Source of the DNA: Apostichopus japonicus
Lineage: Eukaryota > Echinodermata > Holothuroidea > Aspidochirotida > Stichopodidae
Length of the DNA stretch: 64,000 bases
Reading direction: 5' to 3'
Assembly: GCF_037975245.1 (NCBI RefSeq)
Contig: NC_092562.1
Coordinates: 19,066,054-19,130,053 of the forward strand
The position numbers and the translations under genes were made by a program. Under the pieces are notes generated by a model. It searched no databases. It was not told the DNA's origin and was given only the letters and a program-made list of their open reading frames with translations. Shown piece after piece: positions 63,568 to 64,000 of this stretch (position 1 is the stretch's first letter; each line of letters starts with the position of its first letter).

Positions 63568-64000
63568 GTAGGTGCTTGAAAGAGCAAGGAACTTTAAATC
63601 TATCAGTACTTCGATGAGAGGTGGGAGGACGAATGGTCTTCTTTCTTATCAAGACATCTTCTTTTTTATTTAGTCATAGAAATATTAAAGTCTTTCATTA
63701 CACACAAATACTTGAACACAAAGCAACAAGTAGTGCTGAGTAACTCGTTTGTCTAGTTTTTCTGAACAAGTGTCATTAAGATCCGATCCCATCCCCTCCT
63801 CCCTCCTCCCCCCGCCCCCAAACCCATACTCATATTCTGGATGTCTTCAAGCTTCTACCATCCTTTTGAAGGCTGAATGCTAATCCCTCACTAGGTGTGT
63901 GAATGCTAATCCCTCACCAGGTGTATGAATGCTATTCCCTCACTAGTAGTACAAATGCTAATCCCTCACTAGGTGTATGAATGCCAATTCCTCAGTAGTA
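63568..64000 (+). other. start of intron 4
   Basis: The donor gtaggt is followed by AT-rich sequence, a C-rich tract near 63786-63822, and the 26-bp minisatellite at the right edge. Confidence 0.75.
63875..64000 (+). repeat. 26-bp minisatellite running off the window
   Basis: Units start exactly at 63875, 63901, 63927, 63953 and 63979 with the consensus gaatgctaatccctcactag followed by gtgtat. The last unit is cut by the window end, so the array length is unknown. Confidence 0.92.

Noticed and set aside
1-64000. CRISPR array, prokaryotic operon or viral genome
   Set aside because: No regularly spaced identical repeats with unique spacers, no ribosome-binding sites or dense coding, and no recognisable viral gene; exon-intron structure points to an animal genome.

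Overview
The window reads as non-coding-rich animal nuclear DNA. Long AT-rich stretches full of short-period repeats surround a few high-GC open exons with GT/AG splice signals, and tRNA-derived SINE sequence is present. The exons and repeats look like a marine invertebrate, perhaps a deuterostome such as an echinoderm. That placement is an inference from repeat style; no sequence search was run. Nothing bacterial or CRISPR-like was seen.

One plus-strand protein-coding gene spans most of the window and runs off the right edge. Four coding exons join in frame: 9993-10368 (ends phase 1), 16334-17085 (phase 0), 47769-51224 (phase 0) and 63414-63567 (phase 1, continuing beyond 64000). Introns of about 6.0, 30.7 and 12.2 kb separate them. 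The conceptual protein so far is about 1,579 residues, almost wholly disordered, very acidic for most of its length and basic near residues 1340-1410. Its first 125 residues hold a DPF, a DPW and an FxDxF motif, and a clathrin-box-like LLDLD sits near residue 898. Together these suggest a clathrin/AP-2-associated protein. A short stretch near residue 1345 recalls a conserved motif of the ZNF185 family of LIM proteins. The gene is not named here because neither clue is decisive. A good donor site at bases 30/31 may close an upstream exon of the same transcript.

The most striking structure is in intron 2: a 5,484-bp transposon-like unit at 39364-44847. It has matching terminal inverted repeats, an exact 8-bp target duplication (cgtaaagc) and clustered GGGTACCCG palindromes near both ends, which is a hAT-type signature. 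It encodes no recognisable transposase. Most of it is a giant palindrome of two roughly 1.3-kb arms built from tandem units of about 300 bp, around a 1.7-kb loop. Transcription through it would give a very long hairpin RNA.

Other repeats, left to right: a ~125-bp minisatellite (4.15 kb); a telomere-like degenerate stretch (5.5 kb); a minus-strand tRNA-derived SINE (18.8-19.1 kb); twin hairpins (20.1 kb); three copies of a ~300-bp dispersed family (20.3, 22.5, 31.1 kb); a 20-bp array (24.3 kb); a foldback family beside AT repeats (28.8 and 47.3 kb); a ~200-bp tandem duplication (36.3 kb); a 46-bp polypyrimidine minisatellite (37.9 kb); an AT microsatellite with a tRNA-like fragment (54.1 kb); a CAGT-rich tract (62.8 kb); and a 26-bp minisatellite at the right edge. 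Repeat limits are by eye and approximate unless stated.
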